DNA of 30,449 nt from JBHENW01 sp046261875. Lineage in GTDB: Bacteria; Acidobacteriota; Thermoanaerobaculia; UBA5066; Gp7-AA6. The translations under genes were made by a program, and so were the position numbers. This document shows, one piece after another, positions 23,380 to 30,449 of this stretch. Under the pieces are notes generated by a model. That model saw nothing but the letters and a program-made list of their open reading frames with translations, was not told the origin of the DNA and ran no database searches. The stretch spans positions 1 to 30,449 of the forward strand of contig JBHENW010000182.1 of NCBI GenBank assembly GCA_046261875.1, given 5' to 3'. Positions within the stretch are counted from its first letter, which is position 1; each line of letters begins with the position of its first letter.

Positions 23380-24308
23380 GACGGCGCGACTCTATCGGAG
23401 GCCTGCCGGATGGCCGCGAGAGTTCCCGCGGGGGTGCAGTGGACCGTGCGATCGATCCAGCGGGTCATCTTCGAGAGCATCTCGCCGGGCCCCACTTCGA
23501 GAAAGCTCCGGTGGCCGTCGGCGACCATCGCTTCGAGGGTCCGGTTCCAGAGAGTCGGGCGGCAGAACCCGCTCGCCAGGAGGTCGTGGATCTCCTCCCG
23601 GGTTCGCATGGCCCCCCCGGGGCCGTAGCAGGCGACGAGCGGCGCCCGGATGCTGCGGCAGGACTCCATGAGCGGCGCGATGGCGTCGGCGACCGGCTGC
23701 ATGAGCTCGCTGTGGATTGGCCACTTCATCCCGAGGGTCAGGACCGACAGGGCGCGCGGCGCGAGCGCTTCGAGAGCGGCGCGCACGCCTTCGACGCTGC
23801 CCGTCAGCACGAATTGCGTTGCGGCGTTCACGTTGCCGATCCAGACCGGGAGCGCGCGCCTGCGCAATTCCGCGCAAGTTTCCTCGACGGCCTCCCGCCG
23901 TGCGCCGACGACCGCCCCCATGCCGCCCCGGATGCGCAGGCGTTCCGTCTCCCGCCAGACGGCGATGAGAACCTCCAGGGCCTCTTCGTACGAGACCGCC
24001 CCCGCCGCCACGAGCGCCGCGTAATTGCCCAGGCTGTATCCTGCGGTCGCCGCGGGCGGGACGCCGCGGCGCTCGAGCGCTCGGGCGGCGAGGGTGCAGA
24101 CGAGGAACACCCCCGCCTGCGCCGGGAGGTTCTCGTGCAGAGCCGCCTCCGGCCCCTCCAGGACCAGGCGCCGCAGATCGATTCCGCATCGCTCCGAGGT
24201 CCGGTTGAAGAGCTCACCCGCCGCGGGATCCTCCTCGTAGAGATCGCGGCCCATCCCCGGGTATTCGGCGAGCTGCCCCGGGAAGAGAAACGCCGCCGGC
24301 GCGGTCAT
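23376..24308 (-). CDS. fabD: Malonyl-CoA:ACP transacylase-like protein (FabD family)
   Basis: Loads malonyl groups on ACP. The 310-residue protein has the acyltransferase fold: AFLFPGQLAEYPGMG (oxyanion Gln Q12), the nucleophile elbow AGYSLGNYAAL with S92 (GYSLG instead of the common GHSxG), and catalytic H199 in WPIHSELM. The changed residue beside the Ser may alter substrate preference. ATG start at 24308 overlaps the deacetylase stop (ATGA). The open frame running further upstream is the deacetylase region read in another frame and is not part of this protein. It lies in a cluster with ACP and FabG but no ketosynthase gene. Confidence 0.85.
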   Translation of the reverse strand: MTAPAAFLFPGQLAEYPGMGRDLYEEDPAAGELFNRTSERCGIDLRRLVLEGPEAALHENLPAQAGVFLVCTLAARALERRGVPPAATAGYSLGNYAALVAAGAVSYEEALEVLIAVWRETERLRIRGGMGAVVGARREAVEETCAELRRRALPVWIGNVNAATQFVLTGSVEGVRAALEALAPRALSVLTLGMKWPIHSELMQPVADAIAPLMESCRSIRAPLVACYGPGGAMRTREEIHDLLASGFCRPTLWNRTLEAMVADGHRSFLEVGPGEMLSKMTRWIDRTVHCTPAGTLAAIRQASDRVAPS

Positions 24309-25180
24309 GCGGCGATCAGCCGCGACACCGCTTCCCGGAGGGGAACGCACCGGCCGCTGGCGAGCCAGCGGTCGAACCGGCGCGGTAGGGCTCGGAGCTT
24401 GAGGAAGTGCACGGTTCGGGTCAGCGGGGCGAGGCCTTCCATCGGCGGATGGTGCGGGTCGAACTCCCACGGGTGGAAGGTGAAGACGGCGGGCCGCCCC
24501 GCCTCCCGGAAATCCCGCTCCGCCCGAGCGAGCGCCGCTTCGGAAACGAGCCGGAAGGGCCAGCCTCCCCCGACAGGAAGCCGGCGGCCGAAAGCCCGGC
24601 CGGTCAGCGGCGGCACCTCGACGATCCCCCAACCGTTGCGCTCGATCCGGTAGGGACCGACCGGGTTGCCGGCCGGGCCGAGCGGCGGAACAGGCATCAT
24701 CGAGGCGTCGCACCGGAAGCCTTCCTCCGCGAGGACCGCGACCGCGGCGTCGGTCGGCCGACGGACCGACCACTCCGCCGCGCGGTGGGACGTCGCGGAG
24801 GCGCCGGCCGCGTCCTCGACGGCGGCGCGCGCCCGGCGCAGGTCGTCCCGGAAGTCCTCGGCGGAAAGCTCGTCGGCGCGGCGGTGCAGGTTCCCGTGGA
24901 CGGCGACCTCGTGCCCGCGCCGGGCCGTTTCCGCCACGAGCCCCGGGTGGCGCGCGGCGACCCATCCGAGGAAGAAGAAGGTCGCGCGGTGGTCCCCCGC
25001 GTCGAGCCGGTCGAGCAGGGCCGGCAGCGTGTGTTCGATCCGCCGTTCGAAGCCCTCCCACCGGCGCGGATCGGAGTAGAAGTCGTCCCCGCAAACATGG
25101 AACCAGTCCTCGACGTCGATCGTGAGGACGCGTGGCGCCTCGCCCGGGAAGCGCAACGGTGTGAGGCGGATGCCGGACAT
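24305..25180 (-). CDS. Polysaccharide deacetylase with DUF3473-type C-terminus
   Basis: A 291-residue NodB-fold hydrolase that probably removes acetyl groups from an envelope polysaccharide or glycolipid. Motifs in order: LTIDVEDWFHV (catalytic Asp D22, second Asp D25), ATFFFLGW, HEVAVHGNLHR with metal ligands H95 and H99, FRCDASMMP, and the DUF3473 end FTFHPWEFDPHHP. This branch is known from exosortase/EPS gene clusters. No signal peptide is evident, so a cytoplasmic-face reaction on a lipid-linked sugar is plausible. Overlaps the fabD-like gene by ATGA. Confidence 0.88.
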   Translation of the reverse strand: MSGIRLTPLRFPGEAPRVLTIDVEDWFHVCGDDFYSDPRRWEGFERRIEHTLPALLDRLDAGDHRATFFFLGWVAARHPGLVAETARRGHEVAVHGNLHRRADELSAEDFRDDLRRARAAVEDAAGASATSHRAAEWSVRRPTDAAVAVLAEEGFRCDASMMPVPPLGPAGNPVGPYRIERNGWGIVEVPPLTGRAFGRRLPVGGGWPFRLVSEAALARAERDFREAGRPAVFTFHPWEFDPHHPPMEGLAPLTRTVHFLKLRALPRRFDRWLASGRCVPLREAVSRLIAA

Positions 25181-25205
25181 CGGCGGGATTGTAGCGATCC
25201 CTCTC

Positions 25206-25877
25206 TCAGTCGACCTCGAAGACCTTGTAGTACACGGCGCCCCACGAGATCAGCCACGTGTCCCGGAAAGGCCGGTAGTGCGAGGGCCCGCCGTAGATCG
25301 CCTTGACGGGAACGTGCCGGAACCGCGGGACGAACGGGGCGGCTTTGAGCAGGATCTCCGTCTCGATCGAGTAGCCGCGCGCCGTCAGCCGCAGGCGCCG
25401 GAGGACCCGCGTCGAGACGACGCGGAAGCCCGACTGGCCGTCCTCCACGTCGTGCCCGGTCATGCGCGTGAGGATCCGGCTGCCGATCTCGTTCGTGCGG
25501 TAGCGGTAGCCCGGGATCTGCTCGGGCAGCTGCATCCGCGAGCCGATGACGAACTCCTCGCCCGCCGCGGCGGCCTCGAGCAGCCGCGGAAGGTCGGCGG
25601 GGTCGTGCTGGCCGTCGGCGTCCACGAAGGCGACGTGCGTCGCTGTCGACGCGAGAAGGTCTGCAAGTCCGGCGCGGATGGCGCTTCCCTTCCCCGTGTT
25701 CGAGGAGAGGCGGAGGACTCGCGCTCCGGCCCGTCGGGCGGCCGCGGCCGTGTCGTCGGAAGATCCGTCGTCCACGACGAGGATCTCAGCGACGTGTGGG
25801 CGCAGCCCCCGAACGACCTCGCCCACGGTATCCCCCGCGTCGTAGGCCGGGACGAGCGCCCGGGGCTCCAAGGTCAT
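25206..25877 (-). CDS. Family 2 glycosyltransferase (DPM1/dolichyl-phosphate sugar transferase-like)
   Basis: A 223-residue GT-A enzyme without membrane segments. ALVPAYDAGDTVGEVV at the N-terminus, ILVVDDGSSDDT (nucleotide-binding D36-D37), NTGKGSAIRAG and the metal motif FVDADGQHDP (D86-x-D88), then GHDVEDGQSGFRVV and GYSIETEIL. Such enzymes transfer a sugar to a polyprenyl phosphate or to a lipid acceptor. ATG at 25877 chosen; the upstream in-frame TTG at 25901 gives eight extra residues not expected in the family. First gene of the minus-strand cluster, divergent from nuoA with 100 bases between. Confidence 0.88.
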   Translation of the reverse strand: MTLEPRALVPAYDAGDTVGEVVRGLRPHVAEILVVDDGSSDDTAAAARRAGARVLRLSSNTGKGSAIRAGLADLLASTATHVAFVDADGQHDPADLPRLLEAAAAGEEFVIGSRMQLPEQIPGYRYRTNEIGSRILTRMTGHDVEDGQSGFRVVSTRVLRRLRLTARGYSIETEILLKAAPFVPRFRHVPVKAIYGGPSHYRPFRDTWLISWGAVYYKVFEVD

Positions 25878-25952
25878 GGATTCATCGTAGCGTCGGCGCA
25901 ACCGCGGCGGATCGTCCAGCAGAATCAGGGTTTCGTTGACTGTCCCGGGTGC

Positions 25953-25970
25953 TTGTGAAAAAGTTCACAA
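25953..25970. promoter_or_regulatory. Perfect CRP/FNR-family operator-like palindrome upstream of nuoA
   Basis: TTGTGAAAAAGTTCACAA is an 18-base stretch with a 7-bp perfect inverted repeat and exactly matches the CRP pattern TGTGA-N6-TCACA. It ends seven bases before the nuoA ATG and lies 76 bases from the divergent glycosyltransferase start. A TTGACT that could be a -35 box is 17 bases before it, so a bound regulator would cover the -10 region and repress, or a second promoter is used. No CRP gene is in the window. Confidence 0.6.
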
Positions 25971-25977
25971 CCTCCCG

Positions 25978-26328
25978 ATGGTCGGTTACGTCCCGATCCT
26001 CCTTCTCATGGCCGCGGCCGCGGCCCTCGCGGGGGTCATGATCCTCCTCTCGGCTCTGTTGGGCCCCCGCCTCCGCACGCGGGCCAAGATGTCCACTTAC
26101 GAGAGCGGGATGCCGCTGCTTGACGCGTCCCGCAAGCGGGTCTCGATCCGCTTTTTCGTGATCGCGATGGTCTTCATCCTGTTCGACGTCGAGATCGCGT
26201 TCCTCTATCCGTGGGCGCTCGTCTTCCGGGACGGAGGGTTGCCCCTCCTAGTGGAAATGGTCGCGTTCCTCACGGTCCTGGCGATCGGCTACGCCTACAT
26301 CTGGAAGAAAGGGGCGTTCGACTGGTGA
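25978..26328 (+). CDS. nuoA: NADH-quinone oxidoreductase subunit A
   Basis: Membrane subunit of respiratory complex I, 116 residues with three transmembrane segments (about 4-27, 60-80 and 85-105). The loop RTRAKMSTYESGMPLLDASRK and the segment RFFVIAMVFILFDVEIAFLYPWA are characteristic, including the Asp/Glu in FDVEI. ATG at 25978 has no good ribosome site; an in-frame TTG at 25936 would add 14 residues. The next gene is nuoE (GTGA overlap) where nuoB is expected. Confidence 0.93.
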   Translation: MVGYVPILLLMAAAAALAGVMILLSALLGPRLRTRAKMSTYESGMPLLDASRKRVSIRFFVIAMVFILFDVEIAFLYPWALVFRDGGLPLLVEMVAFLTVLAIGYAYIWKKGAFDW

Positions 26329-26846
26329 GCCACCGCCGCTACCGCATCGAAGAGGCGGGGCACCCCGTCGAGTTCCCCCCGGCGGCGAGGGAGCGCATCG
26401 ACCGGATCCTCGAGCGCTACCCGACGAAGCAGGCCGCCCTGCTTCCGGTCCTCTGGGTGGCGCAGGAGACCTGGGGCTGGGTTTCCCGCGAGGCGGCGGA
26501 AGAGGTCGCGCGCGTGCTCGAGCTCCCCCCGGCGCACGTCGCCGGCGTCCTGACGTTCTACACGATGTACAACCTCCAGCCGGTCGGAAGGAACCTGCTC
26601 CAGATCTGCACCTCGATCTCCTGCCACCTGGCAGGCGCCGGCGACCTGATCGCGCTCTGCCGCCGCCGCCTCGGGGTCGGTCTGGAGGAGACGACGGCGG
26701 ACGGCCGCTTCACGGTGGTCGAAGTCGAGTGCATTGCGGGGTGCGACAAGGCGCCTTCGATGATGGTCAACGACACGTACCACGAGCCGATGGACAACAC
26801 CCGGCTCGGAGCCTTGATCGACCGCCTGTCTCAGGAGCCGGCGTGA
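26325..26846 (+). CDS. nuoE: NADH-quinone oxidoreductase subunit E
   Basis: A 173-residue thioredoxin-like [2Fe-2S] subunit of the NADH dehydrogenase arm. KQAALLPVLWVAQETWGWVS and GVLTFYTMYNLQPVGRN are typical; the cluster cysteines are in CTSISC and CIAGC. GTG start overlaps the nuoA stop by four bases and its own stop overlaps nuoF (GTGA). The open frame reaches further upstream but into nuoA. Confidence 0.94.
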   Translation: MSHRRYRIEEAGHPVEFPPAARERIDRILERYPTKQAALLPVLWVAQETWGWVSREAAEEVARVLELPPAHVAGVLTFYTMYNLQPVGRNLLQICTSISCHLAGAGDLIALCRRRLGVGLEETTADGRFTVVEVECIAGCDKAPSMMVNDTYHEPMDNTRLGALIDRLSQEPA

Positions 26847-28174
26847 GCGACGGTCTCGTGCTGCTGGCGCGCGTGGGACGCCACAACTCGCGTGCGATCG
26901 AGACCTATCTCGCCGACGGGGGCTACGAGGCCCTGCGGAAGGTCCTCGGCGGAGGCTGGACTCCCGAGGCGGTGACCGAAGAGGTCAAGAAGTCCGGCCT
27001 GCGCGGGCGGGGCGGCGCCGGTTTCCCGACCGGCGTGAAGTGGGGCTTCGTCCCGAAGGACACGAAGGGAAAGCCAGTCTACCTGCTCTGCAACGCCGAC
27101 GAGTCGGAGCCGGGCACGTTCAAGGACCGCCTCCTGATGGAGGAGGACCCCCACCAGATGATCGAAGGAATGATCATCTCGGCGTACGCGCTGAAGTGCA
27201 GCACCTCCTACATCTACATCCGCGGGGAGTTCTACCTGGGCGCGCGGATCCTGGAGAAAGCCCTCTCGGAGGCGTACGCGGAAGGCATGCTCGGCGAGAA
27301 CATCCTGGGCTCCGGCTTTTCGCACGACATCTACGTCCACCGCGGGGCGGGCGCGTACATCTGCGGAGAGGAGACCGGGCTCATCGAGAGCCTGGAGGGC
27401 AAGCGGGGCCAGCCGCGCATCAAGCCGCCGTTCCCCGCGGTCTTCGGCGTCTTCGGCGCGCCAACGATCGTGAACAACGTGGAGACGCTCTGCTGCGTGA
27501 CCCACATCATGGCGCGAGGGGCCGGATGGTTTTCGGGCATCGGCCGCAACGAAAAGAACACCGGCCCCAAGCTGTACTGCCTCTCCGGCCATGTCAATCG
27601 GCCCGGCGTCTACGAGGCGCCCATGGGCCTGCCGATGAAGGAGCTCCTCTTCGGAGACGACTACGGGCAGGGGATGCGGGACGGCCGAAAGGTCAAGGCC
27701 GTCATCCCGGGCGGCGCTTCGGCGCCGATGCTCACAGCGGAGGAGATCGAGGATTGCCCACTCGATTTCGACGGCCTCGCCGCGAAGAAATCCATGCTCG
27801 GCTCGGCCGCCATCATCGTGATGAACGAGGACACGTGCATCGTGGACGCGGCGGCCAATCTGGCCAAGTTCTTCTCGCACGAATCCTGCGGGCAGTGCAC
27901 GCCCTGCCGCGAGGGGACTCCCTGGCTGCACCGCGTCCTCTCGCGGATCGAGGCCGGCGAAGGCCGCCCGGAGGACGTGGACCTGCTCGAGCGGATCTCC
28001 AACCAGATGGCCAACGGGATGACGATCTGCGTCTTCGCGGATGCCGCCATCGCGCCGGTGCTCTCCTCGATCGGGAAGTTCCGCGAAGAGTACATGCACC
28101 ACGTCACGGAGAAGCGGTGCCTCGCGGGGCCCCGCGCCATGGCGGCGGCTTCCGCCGCTGGAGCTTTCGCATGA
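26843..28174 (+). CDS. nuoF: NADH-quinone oxidoreductase subunit F
   Basis: The NADH- and FMN-binding, [4Fe-4S] subunit of complex I, 443 residues. LRGRGGAGFPTGVKW and CNADESEPGTFKDR (NADH/FMN), GAYICGEETGLIESLEG, VNNVETL, and the cluster site SCGQCTPCREG with a fourth Cys in GMTICVFADA about 40 residues on. GTG start overlapping the nuoE stop; stop overlaps nuoG by ATGA. Confidence 0.96.
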   Translation: MSDGLVLLARVGRHNSRAIETYLADGGYEALRKVLGGGWTPEAVTEEVKKSGLRGRGGAGFPTGVKWGFVPKDTKGKPVYLLCNADESEPGTFKDRLLMEEDPHQMIEGMIISAYALKCSTSYIYIRGEFYLGARILEKALSEAYAEGMLGENILGSGFSHDIYVHRGAGAYICGEETGLIESLEGKRGQPRIKPPFPAVFGVFGAPTIVNNVETLCCVTHIMARGAGWFSGIGRNEKNTGPKLYCLSGHVNRPGVYEAPMGLPMKELLFGDDYGQGMRDGRKVKAVIPGGASAPMLTAEEIEDCPLDFDGLAAKKSMLGSAAIIVMNEDTCIVDAAANLAKFFSHESCGQCTPCREGTPWLHRVLSRIEAGEGRPEDVDLLERISNQMANGMTICVFADAAIAPVLSSIGKFREEYMHHVTEKRCLAGPRAMAAASAAGAFA

Positions 28175-29847
28175 GCTCGACCCCGACCACGGCGCCGCCC
28201 GCCGCGCAGCCGCCCCCGCCGGACAAGAAGACCTTCACGGTCGTCTTCGACGGCAAGCCGGTCGAGGTGCCGAAAGACATCAACCTGATCGAGGCCGCGA
28301 AGCTCGCGGGCATCGAGATCCCTCACTTCTGCTTCCACCCGCGCCTCTCCGTCGTCGGGCAGTGCCGGATGTGCCTCGTCGAGATCGAAGGCGTTCCGAA
28401 GATCCAGGCCGCCTGCACGACGCCCCTCAAGGACGGGCTGTCGGTGAAGACGACGACGGAAAAGGTCGTCCAGGGCCGCGCGGCGAACATGGAGTTCCTG
28501 CTCATCAACCATCCGCTCGACTGCCCGATCTGCGACCAGGCGGGAGAGTGCAAGCTCCAGGACAACTCCTTCGGGTACGGCGACCAGAAGTCGCGGTATG
28601 ACGAGCGCAAGCGGCAGTACCCCGGGTTCGGACGCACGCTCATCGGGCCGCACGTGATCGCCGACATGACGCGCTGCATCCAGTGCACCCGGTGCATCCG
28701 CTTCTGCCAGGAAATCGCCGGGACCGGCGAGCTGACCTTCCTGGACCGCGGAGGCCGGACGCTCGTCTGGACCCACGAGGGTCGCGAGCTGGACAACGAC
28801 TGGTCCGGCTGCGCGGCCGACGTTTGCCCGGTCGGCGCCCTGACGACGCGCGAGTTCCGGTTCCGAAGCCGCGTCTGGTACCTCGAAAAGACGTCGTCCG
28901 TCTGTCCGGGTTGCAACATCGGCTGCAACATCTCGATCGAGTCGAAGGACGCGATCGTGTATCGGTTCCTCCCCCGCCTGAACCCCGAGGTCAACGACTA
29001 CTGGCTCTGCGACTACGGCCGCTTCTCTTCGGAGAAGCTCAACCTCCGCGAGGTCGTATCCGCGAGCGTGGCCGAAGGGGAGAACCGGCGCGATGTCCAC
29101 GTGCCGGCGGCGCTCGACCGGATCGCGGCAGAGATCCGCCGCACGATCGACTCCACCGGGCCGCGCGGCCTGTTCTTCATGGGTTCCGCGCACCTCTCCA
29201 ACGAAGAGAACTTCCAGCTGCGGAAGATCGCCGACCATCTGGCCTGCCCGAACCGCGACGCGATCGTGGACCGGTCGCGCGTGCGCCGGATGCGCTCGAA
29301 GACCGAGTGGCTCGAAGGGGACCACTACGGCGCGAACTTCGCGGGCGCGAAGGACATGGGGCTCTCCCCGGCAGAGGGGGGTTACGGGCTCGAGGACGTC
29401 CTGGCCGGTAAGGCGTCTCCGGAAGTCATCCTCATCGCCGACGGGGCCTTTTCCGCCGTGGCGGACGATCCCGAAAAGGTCGCGATCCTACGGCGCGCCC
29501 GGTTCCTCGCGGTCGCGTCCCGGACGGCGAACGCCCTGACGCGGGCCGCCGACGTGCTCCTACCCGCCGCCTCGCTCGCCGAGCGCGAAGGCACCTTCAC
29601 GAACGTCCAGGGGCGCGTGCAGATGTTCCACCGTGCGTTCCTGCCCAAGCCGCCGTCGCGCGCCTGGTGGGAGCTCCTCGTGCTGCTCGGCGTGGCCCTC
29701 GGATACGGCGATCGGGCCTGGCGGCCCGCAGACGTGCGCCGCCAGATCATGGCGGAGGTCCCGGGTTACGACGAGGTCAGCGAGGAGGAGCTGGCCGGCG
29801 GCGGGTTGATGAAGAAGGGGCTGTTCGTCTCGACCGGAGCCCTGTGA
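28171..29847 (+). CDS. nuoG: NADH-quinone oxidoreductase subunit G
   Basis: Electron-wiring subunit of complex I, 558 residues, which is much shorter than the about 900 residues of E. coli NuoG. N-terminal Pro-rich tail (about 1-18), [2Fe-2S] ferredoxin domain (PHFCFHP...GQCRMCLVE...ACTTP), His-Cys3 [4Fe-4S] site HPLDCPICDQAGECKLQD, two further [4Fe-4S] motifs CIQCTRCIRFC and CAADVCPVG, then the molybdopterin-type start VCPGCNIGCNI (Fe-S site N7-like) and a shortened molybdopterin-oxidoreductase-like domain. The short C-terminal domain is common in non-proteobacterial complex I. Confidence 0.94.
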   Translation: MSSTPTTAPPAAQPPPPDKKTFTVVFDGKPVEVPKDINLIEAAKLAGIEIPHFCFHPRLSVVGQCRMCLVEIEGVPKIQAACTTPLKDGLSVKTTTEKVVQGRAANMEFLLINHPLDCPICDQAGECKLQDNSFGYGDQKSRYDERKRQYPGFGRTLIGPHVIADMTRCIQCTRCIRFCQEIAGTGELTFLDRGGRTLVWTHEGRELDNDWSGCAADVCPVGALTTREFRFRSRVWYLEKTSSVCPGCNIGCNISIESKDAIVYRFLPRLNPEVNDYWLCDYGRFSSEKLNLREVVSASVAEGENRRDVHVPAALDRIAAEIRRTIDSTGPRGLFFMGSAHLSNEENFQLRKIADHLACPNRDAIVDRSRVRRMRSKTEWLEGDHYGANFAGAKDMGLSPAEGGYGLEDVLAGKASPEVILIADGAFSAVADDPEKVAILRRARFLAVASRTANALTRAADVLLPAASLAEREGTFTNVQGRVQMFHRAFLPKPPSRAWWELLVLLGVALGYGDRAWRPADVRRQIMAEVPGYDEVSEEELAGGGLMKKGLFVSTGAL

Positions 29848-30449
29848 CCGCCACCGACTGGGCGATCGTCGCGCTGAGGGTGCTGCTGCCGACGCTCGTC
29901 ATCCTCATGGTGCTGCCGATCCTGCTCTGGGTCGAGCGCCGCGGCGCCGGACTGATCCAGGACCGGCCGGGTCCCAACCGCGTCGGCCCGTTCGGGCTGC
30001 TGCAGCCGGCCGCCGACGTCATCAAGTTCTTCTTCAAGGAAGACTTCATCCCCGGCAACGCCGACCGCACGCTCTACCTGATCGCGCCGGCGATCGGCGT
30101 CTTCACCGGGATCGCGACCTTCGCCGTGATCCCGTACGGCGCCACGGTCGAGGTCGCGGGCCGCCAAGTGCCCCTCATCGGGGCGGACGTCTCGATCGGC
30201 GTGCTCTACATCTTCGCGATCGCCTCGCTTTCCGTCTACGGGATCGTGCTCGCGGGATGGTCGTCGAACAACAAGTTCTCGCTCATGGGCGCCGTCCGCT
30301 CGAGCGCCCAGATCATTTCGTACGAGCTCGCGATGACGACGGCCGCGGCCGGGGTGATCCTCGCGGCGGGCTCCTTCCGGCTCACGGAGATCGTCGGCGG
30401 GCAGGCCGAGACGTTTTTCGGATTCTTCCCGAAGTGGCACGTCTTCCTG
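29844..30449 (+). CDS. nuoH: NADH-quinone oxidoreductase subunit H, cut by the window edge
   Basis: The first 202 codons of the quinone-site membrane subunit, open to the last base of the window. GTG start overlaps the nuoG stop (GTGA). The N-terminus LLPTLVILMVLPILLWVERRGAGLIQDRPGPNRVGPFGLLQPAADVIKF (shown here only as its parts: first membrane segment about 9-30, then RRGAGLIQDRPGPNRVGPFG) and the later GWSSNNKFSLMGAVRSSAQ with the quinone-site ERR/FSLMG motifs are diagnostic. The remaining C-terminal part lies outside. Confidence 0.93.
   Translation, partial: MTATDWAIVALRVLLPTLVILMVLPILLWVERRGAGLIQDRPGPNRVGPFGLLQPAADVIKFFFKEDFIPGNADRTLYLIAPAIGVFTGIATFAVIPYGATVEVAGRQVPLIGADVSIGVLYIFAIASLSVYGIVLAGWSSNNKFSLMGAVRSSAQIISYELAMTTAAAGVILAAGSFRLTEIVGGQAETFFGFFPKWHVFL

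Noticed and set aside
1..30449. CRISPR arrays, insertion sequences and phage genes.
   Set aside because: No regularly spaced repeats, transposase, integrase or phage structural protein was seen on either strand.

Overview
The window is 30.4 kb of very GC-rich bacterial chromosome, densely packed. Neighbouring genes on one strand mostly overlap by 1-4 bases (ATGA, GTGA, TTGA or TGATG), and GTG and TTG starts are common. Several features point to a member of the Acidobacteriota, perhaps Thermoanaerobaculia-like: a fused alpha/beta 2-oxoacid dehydrogenase E1, the remnant of a Ser/Thr kinase of the type abundant in that phylum, and a DUF3473-type deacetylase. This is inferred from gene content, not from a marker-gene tree.

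Layout. 1-3261 (minus): a tRNA-Arg cut by the edge, a REC/degenerate-GGDEF/EAL regulator whose stop codon lies inside that tRNA, then apt, acylphosphatase and pcm. 3357-5414 (plus): the fused E1. 5411-7684: decayed DNA holding frameshifted remnants of a polysaccharide deacetylase, an M1-type peptidase and a Ser/Thr kinase; the last two are cut off end to end at about 6900. 7718-10657 (minus): a MauE/DoxX-like membrane protein, rhodanese lipid-anchored or secreted protein, VOC protein and surE, then a PspC protein and a 6-pyruvoyl-tetrahydropterin synthase homologue. 10716-10792: tRNA-Pro. 10818-16664 (minus): Asp/Glu racemase-like protein, MerR regulator, der, lipoprotein, rnr and a single-domain response regulator. 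16779-18100 (minus): PEP-mutase-family protein and ogt. 18180-20403 (plus): Tat-type aldo/keto reductase, DUF6064-like membrane protein, and a secreted Hcp-like protein with its own promoter.

20404-20726 holds a tRNA-Leu(CAG) with a diverged direct repeat of its 3' end, 179 bp away, that forms part of a hairpin-rich tRNA-like element. 20806-25877 (minus) is a long co-directional cluster: family 2 glycosyltransferase, DUF3473-type deacetylase, malonyltransferase (FabD-like), ketoreductase (FabG), acyl carrier protein, a FabZ-like hotdog protein lacking the usual catalytic His, a STAS protein, an unknown small protein and a response regulator with no ATG, GTG or TTG start. It looks like an acyl-chain and glycan modification cassette with no ketosynthase. 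25978-30449 (plus): complex I genes in the order nuoA-nuoE-nuoF-nuoG-nuoH, with nuoBCD missing between A and E. An 18-bp perfect CRP-type palindrome lies just upstream of nuoA.

The strongest leads are the nuoA palindrome with the split nuo order, the tRNA-Leu-derived element, the ketosynthase-less acyl/glycan cluster, the solitary secreted Hcp-like protein, and the double truncation in the decayed region.
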